This document shows positions 32,629 through 43,092 of a stretch of 64,000 nt of DNA, in pieces. The translations under genes were made by a program, and so were the position numbers. Within the stretch, counting starts at the first letter, position 1; each line of letters opens with the position of its first letter. This DNA comes from Microbacteriaceae bacterium VKM Ac-2854 (lineage in GTDB: Bacteria > Actinomycetota > Actinomycetes > Actinomycetales > Microbacteriaceae): positions 189,425 to 253,424 of the forward strand of contig JABMLH010000002.1 in NCBI GenBank assembly GCA_013205085.1, written 5' to 3'. Under the pieces are notes generated by a model, which had not been told where the DNA came from, made no database searches, and saw nothing but the letters and a program-made list of their open reading frames with translations.

Positions 32629-33792
32629 CTACTTGGCGTCCTGTTGCGGGAAGATCACCTTCTGGATCACGATGATCGCGGAGGCGGCCACCGGGATCGC
32701 GACGAGGGCACCGAGGATGCCGGCCAGCGTGCCACCCGCGACGGCGGCGATGACCACAACGGCACCCGGAACGGCGACCGCACGGTTCATGATTCGCGGG
32801 CTGAGCAGGTACGCCTCCACCTGCATGTAGAACAGGTACCAGATCGCCGCGACGAGAGCGGTGAGCGGCGAGGCGATCAGACACGTCAGGGCGATGATCA
32901 CCGAGCCGGTGATCGTGCCGACCAGCGGGATCAGCGAGCACAGGAACGCGATGAAGGCCAGCAGGGCGGGCAACGGCGCGCCGATGATGAGCAGCAGGAT
33001 CAGGCTGAGCACACCGTTCACGGCGGCCAGGGTGACCTGGCCGACGACGTAGCGCCCGACGGCGCCGGTGATCTCCTCGCCGACCTCCCGCACATCGGTG
33101 CGGCGCGAGCGGGGCGCGAAGTGGTACGCGACGCGCTTCATCGAGCGCATCGAGGCGAGGAAGTAGAGGGTGAGGATCAGCACGATGATCGCGCCGGTGA
33201 CCCCGCTGGCGATTCCGGTGCCGACGGCGAGCAGGCCGCCGCCGATGTTCAGCAGGTTGTTCGGATCGCGGATGAAGTCCGTGGCGCCCGAGATCAGCGC
33301 GTCGATGTCGACGACGCCCTGGAGCTGCTGCTCCAGATCGAGCACCCACTGTTGGGCGCCGATGTCGGCGATGATCGAGGGCGCGTTGGTGATGAATTCG
33401 GAGCCCTGCTTGACCAGGATCGGGATCAGGTAGATCAGCAATCCGGCGAAGACGCCGAGCACCCCGAGGAAGACGATCGCGATCGCGAGGGCGCGCGGCA
33501 GCTTGCGTTTCTCCAGCCAGGACACCAGCGGATCGAGCCCGAGCGCGACGAACAGGGCCAGGAAGACGTAGGTCAGGACGGTGCCGAGTTCGGCGACGAT
33601 GCCGCCGACGACGAGCGCGAGCAGCACACCGAGGGCGCCGAGGAAGCCGATGCGGAACGCGCGAATCTGGAAGCCGCCGTTGCCGCCGTTTGCGGCCGTC
33701 GCCTCCGCGTGCATCACCACGTCGGGGGTCGGCGTGGGCGCGGCCGGGGCTTCGGGTCGACGACGGCGAAGCCGACTGCGCATTGTGCTCAT
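32629..33792 (-). CDS. AI-2E family (PerM/TqsA) membrane transporter
   Basis: A 387-aa protein with about eight helices. A cytoplasmic leader of ~45 residues is rich in Arg, Pro and Ala. Hydrophobic helix pairs follow, and the family motif is present as F-L-C-S-L-I-P-L-V-G-T-I-T-G-S, with a long soluble loop between helices 3 and 4. Members export autoinducer-like molecules or act as Na+/H+ antiporters; the role here is open. The ATG at 33792 is chosen over an ATG at 33831 since it starts at MSTMRSRLRRRR. It converges on the PNPOx-like gene with 3 nt between stops. Confidence 0.83.
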   Translation of the reverse strand: MSTMRSRLRRRRPEAPAAPTPTPDVVMHAEATAANGGNGGFQIRAFRIGFLGALGVLLALVVGGIVAELGTVLTYVFLALFVALGLDPLVSWLEKRKLPRALAIAIVFLGVLGVFAGLLIYLIPILVKQGSEFITNAPSIIADIGAQQWVLDLEQQLQGVVDIDALISGATDFIRDPNNLLNIGGGLLAVGTGIASGVTGAIIVLILTLYFLASMRSMKRVAYHFAPRSRRTDVREVGEEITGAVGRYVVGQVTLAAVNGVLSLILLLIIGAPLPALLAFIAFLCSLIPLVGTITGSVIIALTCLIASPLTALVAAIWYLFYMQVEAYLLSPRIMNRAVAVPGAVVVIAAVAGGTLAGILGALVAIPVAASAIIVIQKVIFPQQDAK

Positions 33793-33906
33793 GCCTCGAC
33801 TGTAGTGGCGCGCCTCGGTCTCCCCGGGCACGCGCGGCCCGCTTGACCGCGAGGCGACGGTGCGGCTAGTGCTCCCACCCGGCCCCGTCGGGAGGCCCGA
33901 TCGGGC

Positions 33907-35169
33907 TCAGCCTGCGCCGGGATCGTGCTCGTCGACGACCGGGTCCGCGGCGTGCAGCTCGGCGTTGCGCTGCCACGTCGCCATCAGCTGCTCGATCGCG
34001 GCGTGGAATCGCGCCGTCGCCGCGCCAGGAGTGGTGTCACCGAAGTAGTGGTGCACCCACCGCTGCAACCGGCCCGCAGCCTCGTCATCGTGCTCGACGG
34101 CCTCGATCCGCGCGATGACGGCGCCGGCGTCGGCGGCAGTCAACCACTCCGCGTCACCGAGATAGCCCGAGGTGTCGACGTCGGCCTGCGCGTTCGCCGG
34201 GCGGGTGACCAGGAGCGGTCGCCCGACGGCGAGGCGGTCGTAGACCATCGCCGAGACGTCGACGATGGCGACGTCGGCCGCCGCCAGCTGCCAGCCGAGC
34301 TCCGCCCCGGTGTCGTGAACGTGCTGGGCGCGCGCATCCGCGGCGTTGGCGGCGCGGATCATCCGCGCGATCTCGGCGTTCGCCGCTCCGTACGCCGGAT
34401 CAACGGCCCCGCTGCGCGGGTGCGGACGGTAGACCAGCCGGAACCGGTCGTCCGCGAGCAGCGCGCGTGCCAGCGCGACGCCGTGACTCGCGACGGAACC
34501 GTACGCCGCCGCCGCGCGGTCGCCTTCCCACGTCGGGGCGTAGAGCACGACCTGGCGACCATCGGGCTCGAACGGCGTCAGTCCGGAGTAGTGGTCGGCC
34601 TGCGGCCGGCCGATCGGGATCGCGCGCTTGTCGAAATCGAAGTCCCAGAGCACACGCTGCAACCGGTAGAGAGCGGCGTCGCCGGCGATCAGGCTGTAGT
34701 CGTACGCCTTGAACTGGTTCGTCGTCATGTACATCTTGTCGCTCTCGCCATGATTGACGAAGACGTGCCAGCGACGCCCGTACCGCATCATCTGGAAGTT
34801 GCGAGCGTTCTGGTTGACGTACAGCACGATCCGCAGCGGCTGCTCGTCGAGCGCCTGCTCCAGGTCGACGACCGAGCGCACGTAGGCGACCGGCACCGGG
34901 CTCTCGCGCAGCAGCGCGTCGGCCGCGCCGGCGTTGCGGGACAGGATGACGACGGGCCACCGCGCGCTCAGCTCGGCCAGCGGGGCGTACCACTGTCGCA
35001 GCTGGTAGAGGTTCACGGCGCCGTCGGCGAAGTAGACGCCGATCTCGAAGCGCCCGGTGGGCAGAGTCCCTCGTTTCGCGAGAGCGCGCGCCACGGCGGA
35101 GCGATCGCGGCGGGCGGTCAGCAGGTCACCGACGACCTTCAGAGCCAGTCGGACATCGTTCGCACGCAT
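33907..35169 (-). CDS. CDP-glycerol glycerophosphotransferase family protein
   Basis: A 420-aa cytoplasmic, membrane-associated enzyme of the TagF/TagB type. Recognisable blocks: W-H-V-F-V-N-H-G-E-S-D-K, L-Y-A-P-T-W-E-G-D, L-V-Y-R-P-H-P-R-S-G, and D-V-A-I-V-D-V-S-A-M-V-Y-D. These enzymes add glycerol-phosphate or similar units from CDP-activated donors to wall polymers. Together with the nucleotidyltransferase/exporter block (24-26 kb) and the CDP-alcohol transferase and GT2 genes (37-40 kb), it points to a phosphodiester-linked envelope glycopolymer. Confidence 0.85.
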   Translation of the reverse strand: MRANDVRLALKVVGDLLTARRDRSAVARALAKRGTLPTGRFEIGVYFADGAVNLYQLRQWYAPLAELSARWPVVILSRNAGAADALLRESPVPVAYVRSVVDLEQALDEQPLRIVLYVNQNARNFQMMRYGRRWHVFVNHGESDKMYMTTNQFKAYDYSLIAGDAALYRLQRVLWDFDFDKRAIPIGRPQADHYSGLTPFEPDGRQVVLYAPTWEGDRAAAAYGSVASHGVALARALLADDRFRLVYRPHPRSGAVDPAYGAANAEIARMIRAANAADARAQHVHDTGAELGWQLAAADVAIVDVSAMVYDRLAVGRPLLVTRPANAQADVDTSGYLGDAEWLTAADAGAVIARIEAVEHDDEAAGRLQRWVHHYFGDTTPGAATARFHAAIEQLMATWQRNAELHAADPVVDEHDPGAG

Positions 35170-35225
35170 CCGTCGATGCTACGGGCTCCGCCCGTCACGT
35201 CGGCTCGACGGTCACATCCTGCCGA

Positions 35226-37154
35226 TCACGATTCGAGATCGGTTGCCGCCGAGCCGTGCTCGCGCACGTGCAACCAGACGAACTGCAGCGGCGCCAGCAC
35301 GAAGCCGTCACGCAGATCGACGTCGACCTCGGTGACCAGGTCGCGCGCCGTCGGCTGGAACGCTCCGAATCGCTCGGCCGCGACCTCCTGCGGCTGCTCG
35401 GCGAAGTTCGCCAGCACCAGCACTGCTTCGCCGTGCCCCGGTCGCTGATAGCCGAGCACGTGCGGGTTGTGCGTGCCGAAGGCGTGCAACGCCCCACCGC
35501 CGAGGAGTTCGGTCGACTTGCGGATCGCGATCAGGTGCAGCAGGCCACCGAAGATCTCGCCGGCATCGCTGCCCGGCACCAGCCGCTCCGCGTAACGCTC
35601 CGCGGGATAGTGCGGCCGGTTCACCCACCGCGAATCGCCGGCCGTGGCCACGTCCTCGACGTAGCTGTAGTCGTTGAGCTGGCCCACCTCATCGCCGAGG
35701 AAGAGCAGTGGCACGCCACCCGTGCTCAGCGCGACCGAGTGCGCGAGCAGGATGCGCTCGGCGGCGAGCGGATCGCCGGCCTCGAGCCCGGCGAGGGAGG
35801 CGGTGGTACCGGAGATGCGGCAGTCGCCCGTGCGCGGGTTGTCCTGGAACGGCACACCGCGGGCGAAGCTGCCCTCGAAGCGGTTCACGTAGAAGTCGTT
35901 CAGGAACCGGCGGTGTAGGTAGCCGTCGATGCCGAACTCCGCGGCGTCCTCATCCGCGAACGTCCAGCCGATGTCGTCGTGGCTGCGCACGTAGTTCACC
36001 CACGCCGTTCCCGGCGCGATCGTGTGCCGGCGCTCCAGCGCCTGCTGCAGCAGGGCCACCTCGCGCGTCGCGAGCGCCTCCCAGGTCAGCGCCATCTGCA
36101 GCGGGTTGTAGCTCAGCTGGCACTCCGCGGGGTCGATGTACTCGACCACCTCGTCCGGGTGCACGATGGCCTCCGACTTGAACAGCAGCGACGGCGCGGC
36201 GAGCCGGCAGACCGCGTTGAACGCGCGGATCAGCGTGTGCGCCTGCGGCAGCGACTCGCACGCCGTGCCGAGCTGCTTCCAGATGAACGCGACGGCATCC
36301 ATCCGCAGGATGTCGACGCCCTGGTTCGCCAGGAACAGCATCTCCCCCGCCATCGCGCGGAACACCGCCGGATTGGCGTAGTTGAGGTCCCACTGGAAGT
36401 GGTAGAACGTGGCCCAGATCCAGCGGCCGTCCTCCAACTGCACGAAGGAGCCGGGGCGATCATCGGGGAAGATCTCGCGGGTGGTGCGCTCGTAGGCATC
36501 CGGCATCTCGCGATCCGGGAACACCCAGTAGTAGTCCTCGAACTCGGGGTCGCCGGCGGCGGCCTGGACCGCCCACTCGTGCTCGTTCGAGGTGTGATTG
36601 AAGATGAAGTCGACCACGAGCGAGATGCCGTTCTCGCGCAGTTGTGTCGCGAGCTCCCGCAGCTGTTCCATCGTGCCCAGTGCCGGGTTCACCCGCCGGT
36701 AGCTCGAGACGGCGTAGCCGCCGTCGGAGTTCTCCTCCGGCGCCTCGAACAGCGGCATCAGGTGCAGGTAGCTCAGGCCGATCTCACGGAAGTACGGGAT
36801 CTTCGCCCTGACCCCTTCGAGGTCTCCCGCGTAGCGGTCCACGTAGCAGACGCCGCCCAGCATCTTGTTGGAGCGGAACCAGCCGGGGTGCGCCTCCCGG
36901 GCACGATCGACGCTCTTGAGCGACTCGTCGCGCTCCGCCCAGCTGCGCGCCGCGAGCTGCACCAGCTCGACCAGCTGGTCCTCGACGTCGCCGCGTTCGC
37001 CGTACACCGCGGTGAACAGCTCGAAGAGGGTCGGCAGGTGCTCATCCAGCCGCGCGGCGAACTCCGCGTCGGGAGGAAGCACCGCGTCCAGCCGTGCACG
37101 CACGGCGACCGCCCCTTCGGCAGGCTCGATCAACACTGGCCCCGATTCGAACAC
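35226..37154 (-). CDS. GH13 amylosucrase-like glucosidase/transglucosidase
   Basis: A 642-aa enzyme. Length and the helical N-terminal domain (residues 1-~100) match amylosucrases rather than simple amylases. GH13 catalytic residues are visible: nucleophile D286 (I-L-R-M-D-A-V-A-F), acid/base E328 (F-K-S-E-A-I-V) and D393 (S-H-D-D-I-G-W). The conserved V-D-F-I-F-N-H-T-S is region I. It would cleave sucrose and transfer glucose to a glucan, or hydrolyse an alpha-glucoside; substrate is inferred. It ends about 57 nt upstream of the TagF-like gene in the same direction. Confidence 0.8.
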   Translation of the reverse strand: MFESGPVLIEPAEGAVAVRARLDAVLPPDAEFAARLDEHLPTLFELFTAVYGERGDVEDQLVELVQLAARSWAERDESLKSVDRAREAHPGWFRSNKMLGGVCYVDRYAGDLEGVRAKIPYFREIGLSYLHLMPLFEAPEENSDGGYAVSSYRRVNPALGTMEQLRELATQLRENGISLVVDFIFNHTSNEHEWAVQAAAGDPEFEDYYWVFPDREMPDAYERTTREIFPDDRPGSFVQLEDGRWIWATFYHFQWDLNYANPAVFRAMAGEMLFLANQGVDILRMDAVAFIWKQLGTACESLPQAHTLIRAFNAVCRLAAPSLLFKSEAIVHPDEVVEYIDPAECQLSYNPLQMALTWEALATREVALLQQALERRHTIAPGTAWVNYVRSHDDIGWTFADEDAAEFGIDGYLHRRFLNDFYVNRFEGSFARGVPFQDNPRTGDCRISGTTASLAGLEAGDPLAAERILLAHSVALSTGGVPLLFLGDEVGQLNDYSYVEDVATAGDSRWVNRPHYPAERYAERLVPGSDAGEIFGGLLHLIAIRKSTELLGGGALHAFGTHNPHVLGYQRPGHGEAVLVLANFAEQPQEVAAERFGAFQPTARDLVTEVDVDLRDGFVLAPLQFVWLHVREHGSAATDLES

Positions 37155-37214
37155 CGTCGTCCCCTTCGCGAAGAGCCGCTCGCCGCCGAACGGGCGGTGA
37201 ACTCTCTCGCGATG

Positions 37215-38093
37215 CTAGACGATCGGCGCTCGCCCGGCGAACGCCATGCGCAGCACGGTCCGCCATGCTATGGGTCGACGCTCGCCCGGATCCGTGCGCC
37301 ATCCTTCGCGCCAGCCGACGAACCAGGCCGCGAGCGCCGGCCGGTTCCGGGCCCAGCGCAGGCACTGGATCGCGGTCCAGGAACCGACGTAGAGCGGGAT
37401 CAGCGGGGCCGGCAGGTTGCGCCGCGCGAGCCAGACCCGATTGCGCGCGTTCAGCCGGTAGTACTGGCTGTGCCGCGTCGGCTCGATGACCGGGTGCTGC
37501 GCGACGAGATCGCCCGCGTACCAGGTGGTCAGCCCCTGATCCCAGACCCGCCAGGCGAGTTCGATGCCCTCGTGCGCGTAGAAGAACGGATCCGCCCAGC
37601 CGCCGATCGCCTCGAACGTCGATCTGCGCAGCACGACGGCGCCCTCCCAGACCGAGAACACCACGCCGCTCGCGCGCGGGTCGCCCTTGCGGATCCGCGG
37701 GATCCAGCGGCGCGGCGTCTCGCCACCGGCGACGTCGTCGACCCGTGGCTGCACCAGCCCGATCCGGCGAGCGGAGTCGAGCAGGGCGATCGCCGAGGTC
37801 AAGAAGTCCGGTGACGGCACGCTCGCGTCGTCGTCGAGGAAGAACAGGTAGTCGCCGCGGACGGCCGGGACGCCGGCGTTGCGGCCGGCCGGGATGCCCA
37901 GGTTCTGCGCCAGGGCGAGCGCCCGCACACCCTCCGGCAGCTGATCGGGTCGCCAGCCGTTGCCGACGCAGACGACGTCGAGCTCGACACCGCGCTGGGC
38001 CAGCACGCTGTTCAGGGCCCGGCGGAGATCCTCCGGGCGCCGGCCCTGAGTGAGCACAACGACCCCGACGCGGGGCGGCTCAGCTGCGGACAC
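37215..38093 (-). CDS. Glycosyltransferase family 2
   Basis: A 292-aa GT-A fold enzyme: V-G-V-V-V-L-T-Q-G-R-R-P at the N-terminus, the nucleotide-sugar/metal motif D87-D-D (Y-L-F-F-L-D-D-D-A-S), W-E-G-A-V-V-L-R-R-S, and F-F-Y-A-H-E-G-I-E-L. It adds a sugar, probably during envelope polymer synthesis. It overlaps the upstream CDP-alcohol transferase gene by 14 nt, forming a three-gene operon with the second GT2 gene. No C-terminal membrane span is evident. Confidence 0.85.
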   Translation of the reverse strand: MSAAEPPRVGVVVLTQGRRPEDLRRALNSVLAQRGVELDVVCVGNGWRPDQLPEGVRALALAQNLGIPAGRNAGVPAVRGDYLFFLDDDASVPSPDFLTSAIALLDSARRIGLVQPRVDDVAGGETPRRWIPRIRKGDPRASGVVFSVWEGAVVLRRSTFEAIGGWADPFFYAHEGIELAWRVWDQGLTTWYAGDLVAQHPVIEPTRHSQYYRLNARNRVWLARRNLPAPLIPLYVGSWTAIQCLRWARNRPALAAWFVGWREGWRTDPGERRPIAWRTVLRMAFAGRAPIV

Positions 38094-38880
38094 GCTTGCT
38101 GGCCATGATCGCGACGAAGTGGCCGATCACCGCGAGGATCGACAGCGGCAGCAGGAGTCCGACCAACCAGCGATCGGCCACGTCAGCGCCGACGAACAGG
38201 CCGACGATCGCCGTGGCGAAAGCGAGCATCGTCAGCTCGACCGAGTGGTACAGACGGTGGAACGGCAGGAATCGCGCGGCGCGGCGCAGGCTCGCCAGCA
38301 GCGAGGAGGACGGGTCGGCCTCGCCCTTCTTGTCGGCGAGCTTGGCCAGCCCCGCGTTCGCGCGGGCGACGTGCACCATGTCGTTCAGCGCCTTGTTCAG
38401 CACGATCACCAGGGCGAGCAGAGCGCCGATCGTGGTCCACAGGTAGTCCTCCGGGGCGTCGAACGGCCAGCCCGCGGCGCGCAGGCCGAGGGCGAGCGGA
38501 ATCAGCGACTCCGTCGTGTAGTGGCCGACCTTGTCCAGGAAGACGCCCGCCGGCGAGGACGTGCGACGCCAGCGCGCGACTTCGCCGTCGCAGCAGTCCA
38601 CCAGCATCTGCAGCTGACCGAGCAGCAACGCGAGCGCGGCTCCGGCGATGCCCGGGATCAGCAGAGCGGCCGCCGTGGACCAGCCGACCAGGATCATGAT
38701 CCCGGTGACACCGTTGGCCGAGATGGAGGTACGCAGCAGCAGCCAGGTCACGTACGGCGAGAGGTTGCGCAGGTACAGCGAGGCGGTCCAGTGCTCGGCG
38801 TTGCGGCGACCGCGCACCTCCGGCGGCTGCGCGACGGCGCGCAACTCGGCGATGGAGCCGGGCCTGCTGTAGTTCGTCAT
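38080..38880 (-). CDS. CDP-alcohol phosphatidyltransferase family protein
   Basis: A 266-aa membrane enzyme with the CDP-alcohol motif D95-x-x-D98-G99-x-x-A102-R103-x8-G112-x3-D116-x3-H120. The final aspartate of the canonical motif is a histidine here (D-K-V-G-H). This may be a subfamily feature or a real loss of a metal ligand. The enzyme transfers a phospho-alcohol from a CDP-linked donor to an acceptor, such as a lipid or sugar. The surrounding GT2 and TagF-like genes suggest a polymer-linkage role. The start overlaps the GT2 stop by 4 nt. Confidence 0.82.
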   Translation of the reverse strand: MTNYSRPGSIAELRAVAQPPEVRGRRNAEHWTASLYLRNLSPYVTWLLLRTSISANGVTGIMILVGWSTAAALLIPGIAGAALALLLGQLQMLVDCCDGEVARWRRTSSPAGVFLDKVGHYTTESLIPLALGLRAAGWPFDAPEDYLWTTIGALLALVIVLNKALNDMVHVARANAGLAKLADKKGEADPSSSLLASLRRAARFLPFHRLYHSVELTMLAFATAIVGLFVGADVADRWLVGLLLPLSILAVIGHFVAIMASKRVRS

Positions 38881-39962
38881 GTGCTCTTTCCGTGCGGCCC
38901 CTGGTGGTGCGCCGCGATGTTGTTCGTGAAACCGAGGTAGCCCAGCACGAAGCCGCTCCCCCACGCCACGTGGATGCACGGGATGACCACCACGAACCAG
39001 AGCATGGCACGAACGCCGTCGGGTCGGGCGACGAGCGCACTCGCCACCAGCACCAGCAGCAGGTAGGCGAGCGGGACGGCGAAGCCGAGCAGCAGCCACG
39101 GCGCGACGCCGACCACGGCTTGCACGATACCGGCCAGCCCGATCAGCACCCCCAGCGCGAGGCCGAGCACGAAGACCGGGGGCGCGAAGTAGCGCAACGA
39201 CCGCGACACCGGGAACAGCCGCGCCAACTCGCCGCGCCACATCCCGGTGGAGAGGAACTGACGGACCAGCTTCGCCAACGACGGACGCGGCCGGTACGTC
39301 ACCGTGAGTCGCGGGGTGAACCAGACGACGCCGCCGTTCTCGCGCAGTCGGCGGTTCAGCTCCCAGTCCTGACCGCGCTTGAAGCGCTCGTCGAACAGGC
39401 CGACCGCCTCGAGGGCGCGGCGGCGGAAGACGCCGAGGTATACCGTCTCGGCCGGTCCCTCCGCGCCGCCGACGTGGTGCGGGGTGCCGCCGAGGCCGAT
39501 CCGCGAGCCGTACGCCCGCGCGACCGCGCGCTGGAATGGGGTGAGCCCCTCCGCCGCCATCACCCCGCCGACGTTGTCGGCACCGCTGGCGAGGATCGTC
39601 TCGACCGCGATCCTGGCGTACTCCGGCGGCAGCACCGAGTGCGCATCCACCCGGACGACGATGGGCTGGGTGGAGGCGCGGATCGCGGCGTTCAGACCCG
39701 CAGGAGTTGAGCCGACCGGATTCGCGACGACGCGGATCCGCGGGTCGGCGGCACTCAGCTCGGCCACCAGGGCTTCGGTGCCGTCGATGCTCGGGGCGAG
39801 CGCGAGCACGATGTCGAACGGGCCGCTGTAGTCCTGGGCGAGCAGGCTGTCGACCGCTGCACGCACGTGCGCGACCTCGTTCAGGACCGGCATGACGTAG
39901 GAGACACCGGGAAGCGCGGTGGGGTCGTCCGTCGCGGGCTCGGTGTGCATCCGCACGAGCAT
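38877..39962 (-). CDS. Membrane-anchored glycosyltransferase family 2
   Basis: A 361-aa protein. The N-terminal GT2 domain (residues ~18-260) has S-Y-V-M-P-V-L-N-E, R-V-D-A-H-S (the D-x-H/D-x-D metal motif position), F-K-R-G-Q-D-W-E-L-N and L-V-R-Q-F-L-S-T-G. Three to four C-terminal membrane helices follow. It resembles bacterial polymer-building or polyprenyl-phosphate-linked GT2 enzymes. It is the first gene of the operon with the CDP-alcohol transferase and second GT2. An internal ATG at 39950 (MHTEPA) is an equally reasonable start. Confidence 0.83.
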   Translation of the reverse strand: MLVRMHTEPATDDPTALPGVSYVMPVLNEVAHVRAAVDSLLAQDYSGPFDIVLALAPSIDGTEALVAELSAADPRIRVVANPVGSTPAGLNAAIRASTQPIVVRVDAHSVLPPEYARIAVETILASGADNVGGVMAAEGLTPFQRAVARAYGSRIGLGGTPHHVGGAEGPAETVYLGVFRRRALEAVGLFDERFKRGQDWELNRRLRENGGVVWFTPRLTVTYRPRPSLAKLVRQFLSTGMWRGELARLFPVSRSLRYFAPPVFVLGLALGVLIGLAGIVQAVVGVAPWLLLGFAVPLAYLLLVLVASALVARPDGVRAMLWFVVVIPCIHVAWGSGFVLGYLGFTNNIAAHHQGPHGKST

Positions 39963-39984
39963 AACAGCCCCGTCATGCAGGAGA

Positions 39985-40029
39985 AGCCTGCCGAATCCGC
40001 CCTTCGAAGAAGGGCGGTTCCGGCAGGCT
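39985..40029. repeat. REP-like hairpin between GT2 and HtrA genes
   Basis: agcctgcc (39985-39992) and ggcaggct (40022-40029) form the outer stem; ccgcccttc / gaagggcgg form a 9-bp inner stem with two mismatched positions between. It shares its outer core with the elements at 17138 and 43066. Lying just after the htrA stop on the minus strand, it may also end that transcript. Confidence 0.6.
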
Positions 40030-40059
40030 CGACCAGCGTCCTGGTGGGACGTGAGCGCG

Positions 40060-41676
<1,617 letters not shown>

Positions 41677-41799
41677 GGGTGCTGCTCCTTCCAAGCGAGG
41701 ACAGCTTGACGAGCGAAGCTGGGCGTTTCTTATGACGGGGCTGCAAGCGCCGCACGAAAGCGCACTGCGGGGCGCGGATGACGGTGGCAGGATGAACGC

Positions 41800-42996
41800 G
41801 TGACTGTGACCGGCCCCTGGAACCGAGCAGCCGGCGGCGCCGGACTCCTCTCCCCCGACGGCCGAGTTGCCGGCACGATCTTCAGTGAGATGAGCGCGCT
41901 CGCCGCGCGCACGGGGGCGATCAACCTCGGTCAGGGCTTCCCGGACGAGGACGGCCCGGCCGTGGTGCTGGAGGCGGCGCGCGCGGCGATCGCGGCCGGC
42001 GCGAATCAGTATCCGCCCGGCCTCGGCATCCTGCCACTTCGTCAGGCGATCGCCGAGCATCAGCGCCGTTTCTACGGCTGGAGCGTCGACCCCGACACCG
42101 AAGTCCTGGTGACCACGGGCGCGACCGAGGCGCTGGCCGCCACGCTGCTCGGACTGGTCGAGCCCGGTGACGAGGTGGTCAGCTTCACGCCGCACTACGA
42201 CGCGTACGGCGCCCTGATCGCCCTCGCCGGCGCGCGGCACGTCACCGTGCGACTGCACCGACCCGACTTCACCGTCGATCACAACGAGCTGCGCGCCGCC
42301 GTCACCGACCGCACCCGGGTCATCCTGGTGAACGATCCGCACAATCCGACCGGTGCCGTTCTGCCGGCCGAGACGCGGGCGCTGATCGTCGAGCTGGCCG
42401 AACGCCACGATGCCCTGATCGTGACCGACGAGGTGTACGAGCACCTGCGTTTCGATTCGCCGCACGTGCCGCTGGCGACCCTTCCCGGCGCCGCGGATCG
42501 AACGGTGACCATCTCCTCCGCCGGCAAGACCTTCAGCACCACGGGCTGGAAGATCGGCTGGCTGATCGCCCGGCCGGAGCTGGTGACGGCGATCCTCGCG
42601 GTCAAGCAGTACCTCACCTACGTCAGCGGCTCACCGTTCCAGGGCGCGGTCGCACAGGGGCTCGCGCTCGAGGACGGGTTCTACGCGGCGATCGCGGACA
42701 CGCTGCGCCGCAAGCGCGACCTGCTGTCGGCCGGGCTGACCGCCGCCGGTTTCGAGGTCGCGCCCTCGTCCGGCAGCTACTTCGTGGTGGCGGATGCCGC
42801 CCCGCTGGGCTACGCCGACGGCGCGGAACTGTGTCGGGCGCTGCCCGGGCTGGCCGGGGTCGTCGCCGTGCCGGTGTCGGCGTTCTGCGCTCCGGCGGAT
42901 CGTGAGCCGTACCGTTCGCTCGTGCGGTTCGCGTTCTGCAAGCGCTTCGAGGTGCTCGAGCGGGCGGCCGAGCAGCTGGCGCGGATCGGGCGCTGA
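41800..42996 (+). CDS. Class I/II aminotransferase (DapC/kynurenine-aminotransferase-like)
   Basis: A 398-aa PLP enzyme: I-N-L-G-Q-G-F-P-D near the N-terminus (typical of kynurenine/methionine aminotransferases and actinobacterial DapC), V-N-D-P-H-N-P-T-G, D-E-V-Y-E-H-L, and PLP lysine K243 in S-S-A-G-K-T-F-S-T-T-G-W-K. It transfers amino groups to 2-oxo acids. In actinobacteria this subfamily includes N-succinyl-diaminopimelate aminotransferase for lysine/peptidoglycan synthesis; which substrate applies here is not decided. Start: GTG at 41800. Its stop lies in a 17-bp tandem repeat. Confidence 0.85.
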   Translation: MTVTGPWNRAAGGAGLLSPDGRVAGTIFSEMSALAARTGAINLGQGFPDEDGPAVVLEAARAAIAAGANQYPPGLGILPLRQAIAEHQRRFYGWSVDPDTEVLVTTGATEALAATLLGLVEPGDEVVSFTPHYDAYGALIALAGARHVTVRLHRPDFTVDHNELRAAVTDRTRVILVNDPHNPTGAVLPAETRALIVELAERHDALIVTDEVYEHLRFDSPHVPLATLPGAADRTVTISSAGKTFSTTGWKIGWLIARPELVTAILAVKQYLTYVSGSPFQGAVAQGLALEDGFYAAIADTLRRKRDLLSAGLTAAGFEVAPSSGSYFVVADAAPLGYADGAELCRALPGLAGVVAVPVSAFCAPADREPYRSLVRFAFCKRFEVLERAAEQLARIGR

Positions 42997-43031
42997 CGCG
43001 GATCGGGCGCTGAGGCGGATCGGGCGCTGAC
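42981..43031. repeat. Three tandem 17-bp copies at the end of the aminotransferase gene
   Basis: gcggatcgggcgctgac repeats exactly end to end at 42981-42997, 42998-43014 (last base g) and 43015-43031. The first copy contains the last codons and the TGA of the aminotransferase, and the others are non-coding. Because 17 is not a multiple of three, a copy-number change would not alter the protein. Confidence 0.8.
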
Positions 43032-43065
43032 CAGTCGGTGGGTCCGCGCGAACAGGGTCCGGTTG

Positions 43066-43082
43066 CGGCAGGCTCGACCAGC
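43066..43082. repeat. REP-like single arm GCGGCAGGCTCGACCAG
   Basis: A lone arm of the dispersed repeat also found at 17176-17188 and 40022-40035. It lies between two convergent genes (aminotransferase and CHAP protein). No complementary partner arm is close by. Confidence 0.55.
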
Positions 43083-43092
43083 AGGACGATGG

